DNA of 5,635 bases, from the NCBI GenBank assembly GCA_905192805.1, contig CAJJMF010000165.1, forward strand, positions 1 through 5,635. The letters run 5' to 3'. Below, piece by piece: positions 5,138 through 5,635 of the stretch. The notes below the pieces were generated by a model. It was not told where the DNA came from, did no database searches, and saw only the letters and a program-made list of their open reading frames with translations. The translations under genes and the position numbers were made by a program. The number at the start of each line of letters is the position of its first letter. Position 1 is the first letter of the stretch. The DNA is from an uncultured Sutterella sp. Its GTDB lineage: Bacteria > Pseudomonadota > Gammaproteobacteria > Burkholderiales > Burkholderiaceae_F.

Positions 5138-5635
5138 TTAGAACGGGATACGCAATCCCGCGTTCACCTGCCAATCTTCGCGAAGTACGTTCCCGGTGGA
5201 GCGTTCGACATCCACGTGCCACGTAGTGGCTTTCCCGAGCGTGCCTTCTGCACCCAGTCCGTAAACGAAGCGACTGGCCTTCAATTTCACGTCGTAGGTG
5301 TTAAAGTCATTAAAGGTAATGGCGTTTTTCGCTAACCATTCCTTTTCCCAGAACGCTTTGGCGTAGAGCGTCCAAGCATTCCCTTTGTCGCTCACCATGC
5401 GCCATTCGGCTGTTGTTCCCAACATCGTGAGAAGACTATTAAAGCCCTTCGTTTCGGCATGAAGCCCATGGTCACTACGGCTTTCAAAATCTGCAAAGCG
5501 GGTGTAGCCCACGTAAGCCATCGGTTCAAAGACGACGTGTTCGGTCACGGGGAGTTGACGACCCACGTTGAGCGTCACCCCAAAGTAGTGGTTATGCAAA
5601 ACGCGTGCCTTGACCGCAGCGCCGCAGGAATCGAG
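5138..5635 (-). CDS. Second autotransporter, C-terminal barrel fragment (cut by window edge)
   Basis: Only the last 165 residues and the stop codon are visible; the frame stays open to the right edge, so the start and passenger lie outside. The fragment is the C-terminal part of an autotransporter beta-barrel. It contains VGRQLPV, EPMAYVGYTRF, SLLTMLGTTAEWR, WTLYAKAFWEKEWLA, TWHVDVERSTG and the terminal NAGLRIPF with final Phe, the BAM recognition signal. By hand alignment it matches residues 1053-1217 of autotransporter 1 without gaps at about 99 of 165 positions (60%). The match is highest in the last strands and lowest in a likely surface loop (DFESRSDHGLHAET). A cysteine four residues from the visible edge is unusual for such a barrel. 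It is presumably a full-length tandem paralogue with a different passenger, which cannot be judged here. A TTG at 5597-5599 is not the true start, because homology continues upstream of it. Confidence 0.92.
   Translation of the reverse strand, partial: LDSCGAAVKARVLHNHYFGVTLNVGRQLPVTEHVVFEPMAYVGYTRFADFESRSDHGLHAETKGFNSLLTMLGTTAEWRMVSDKGNAWTLYAKAFWEKEWLAKNAITFNDFNTYDVKLKASRFVYGLGAEGTLGKATTWHVDVERSTGNVLREDWQVNAGLRIPF

Noticed and set aside
1..5635. CRISPR array, tRNA, rRNA, insertion sequence or attachment sites
   Set aside because: No regularly spaced exact repeats, tRNA-like cloverleaf with CCA region, transposase frame or terminal inverted repeats with target duplication were seen.

Overview
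The window looks like a piece of a Gram-negative chromosome. It holds a LysR-type transcriptional regulator on the + strand, one complete 1217-residue classical (type Va) autotransporter on the - strand, and the C-terminal 165 codons of a second, closely related autotransporter, also on the - strand and cut by the right edge. The Pro/Glu/Asp linker, the NNWYLAP strand before it, the RERLGDIH pore helix and the terminal NAGLRIPF barrel signal resemble the large autotransporter families of gut Betaproteobacteria such as Sutterellaceae. That placement is an inference from protein style; the window contains no taxonomic marker.

Layout. Positions 1-140 are a leader with no supportable gene; they become AT-rich from about 57 and carry a perfect 12-bp palindrome (74-85). 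The LysR gene occupies 141-1106. It runs convergently into autotransporter 1 (1180-4833, - strand). The 73-bp gap between them holds a 40-nt hairpin that pairs fully (17 bp) only as - strand RNA and is followed by CUUUUCCC, so it is best read as the autotransporter terminator. Positions 4834-5137 are a very AT-rich intergenic stretch. It contains the autotransporter 1 ribosome binding site, a plausible promoter whose -35 box lies in one of two overlapping dyads, several short direct repeats, and a second hairpin just beyond the stop codon of autotransporter 2 (5138-5635, partial).

How the parts may work together. Each autotransporter should cross the inner membrane by Sec, insert its C-terminal beta-barrel in the outer membrane through BAM, and expose its passenger at the surface. 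The two barrels are about 60% identical with no gaps over the visible 165 residues, so the genes look like tandem paralogues. Autotransporter 1 has an unusually long 80-residue signal region that contains all four of its cysteines, a passenger of irregular repeats of about 30-36 residues, and a 75-residue low-complexity insertion near the end of the passenger. The LysR protein is a natural candidate regulator because a T-N11-A dyad lies over the autotransporter promoter, but nothing in the sequence proves this. I see no CRISPR array, tRNA, rRNA, transposase or prophage gene. The window is best described as a surface-adhesin/autotransporter locus, not a clearly new kind of system.
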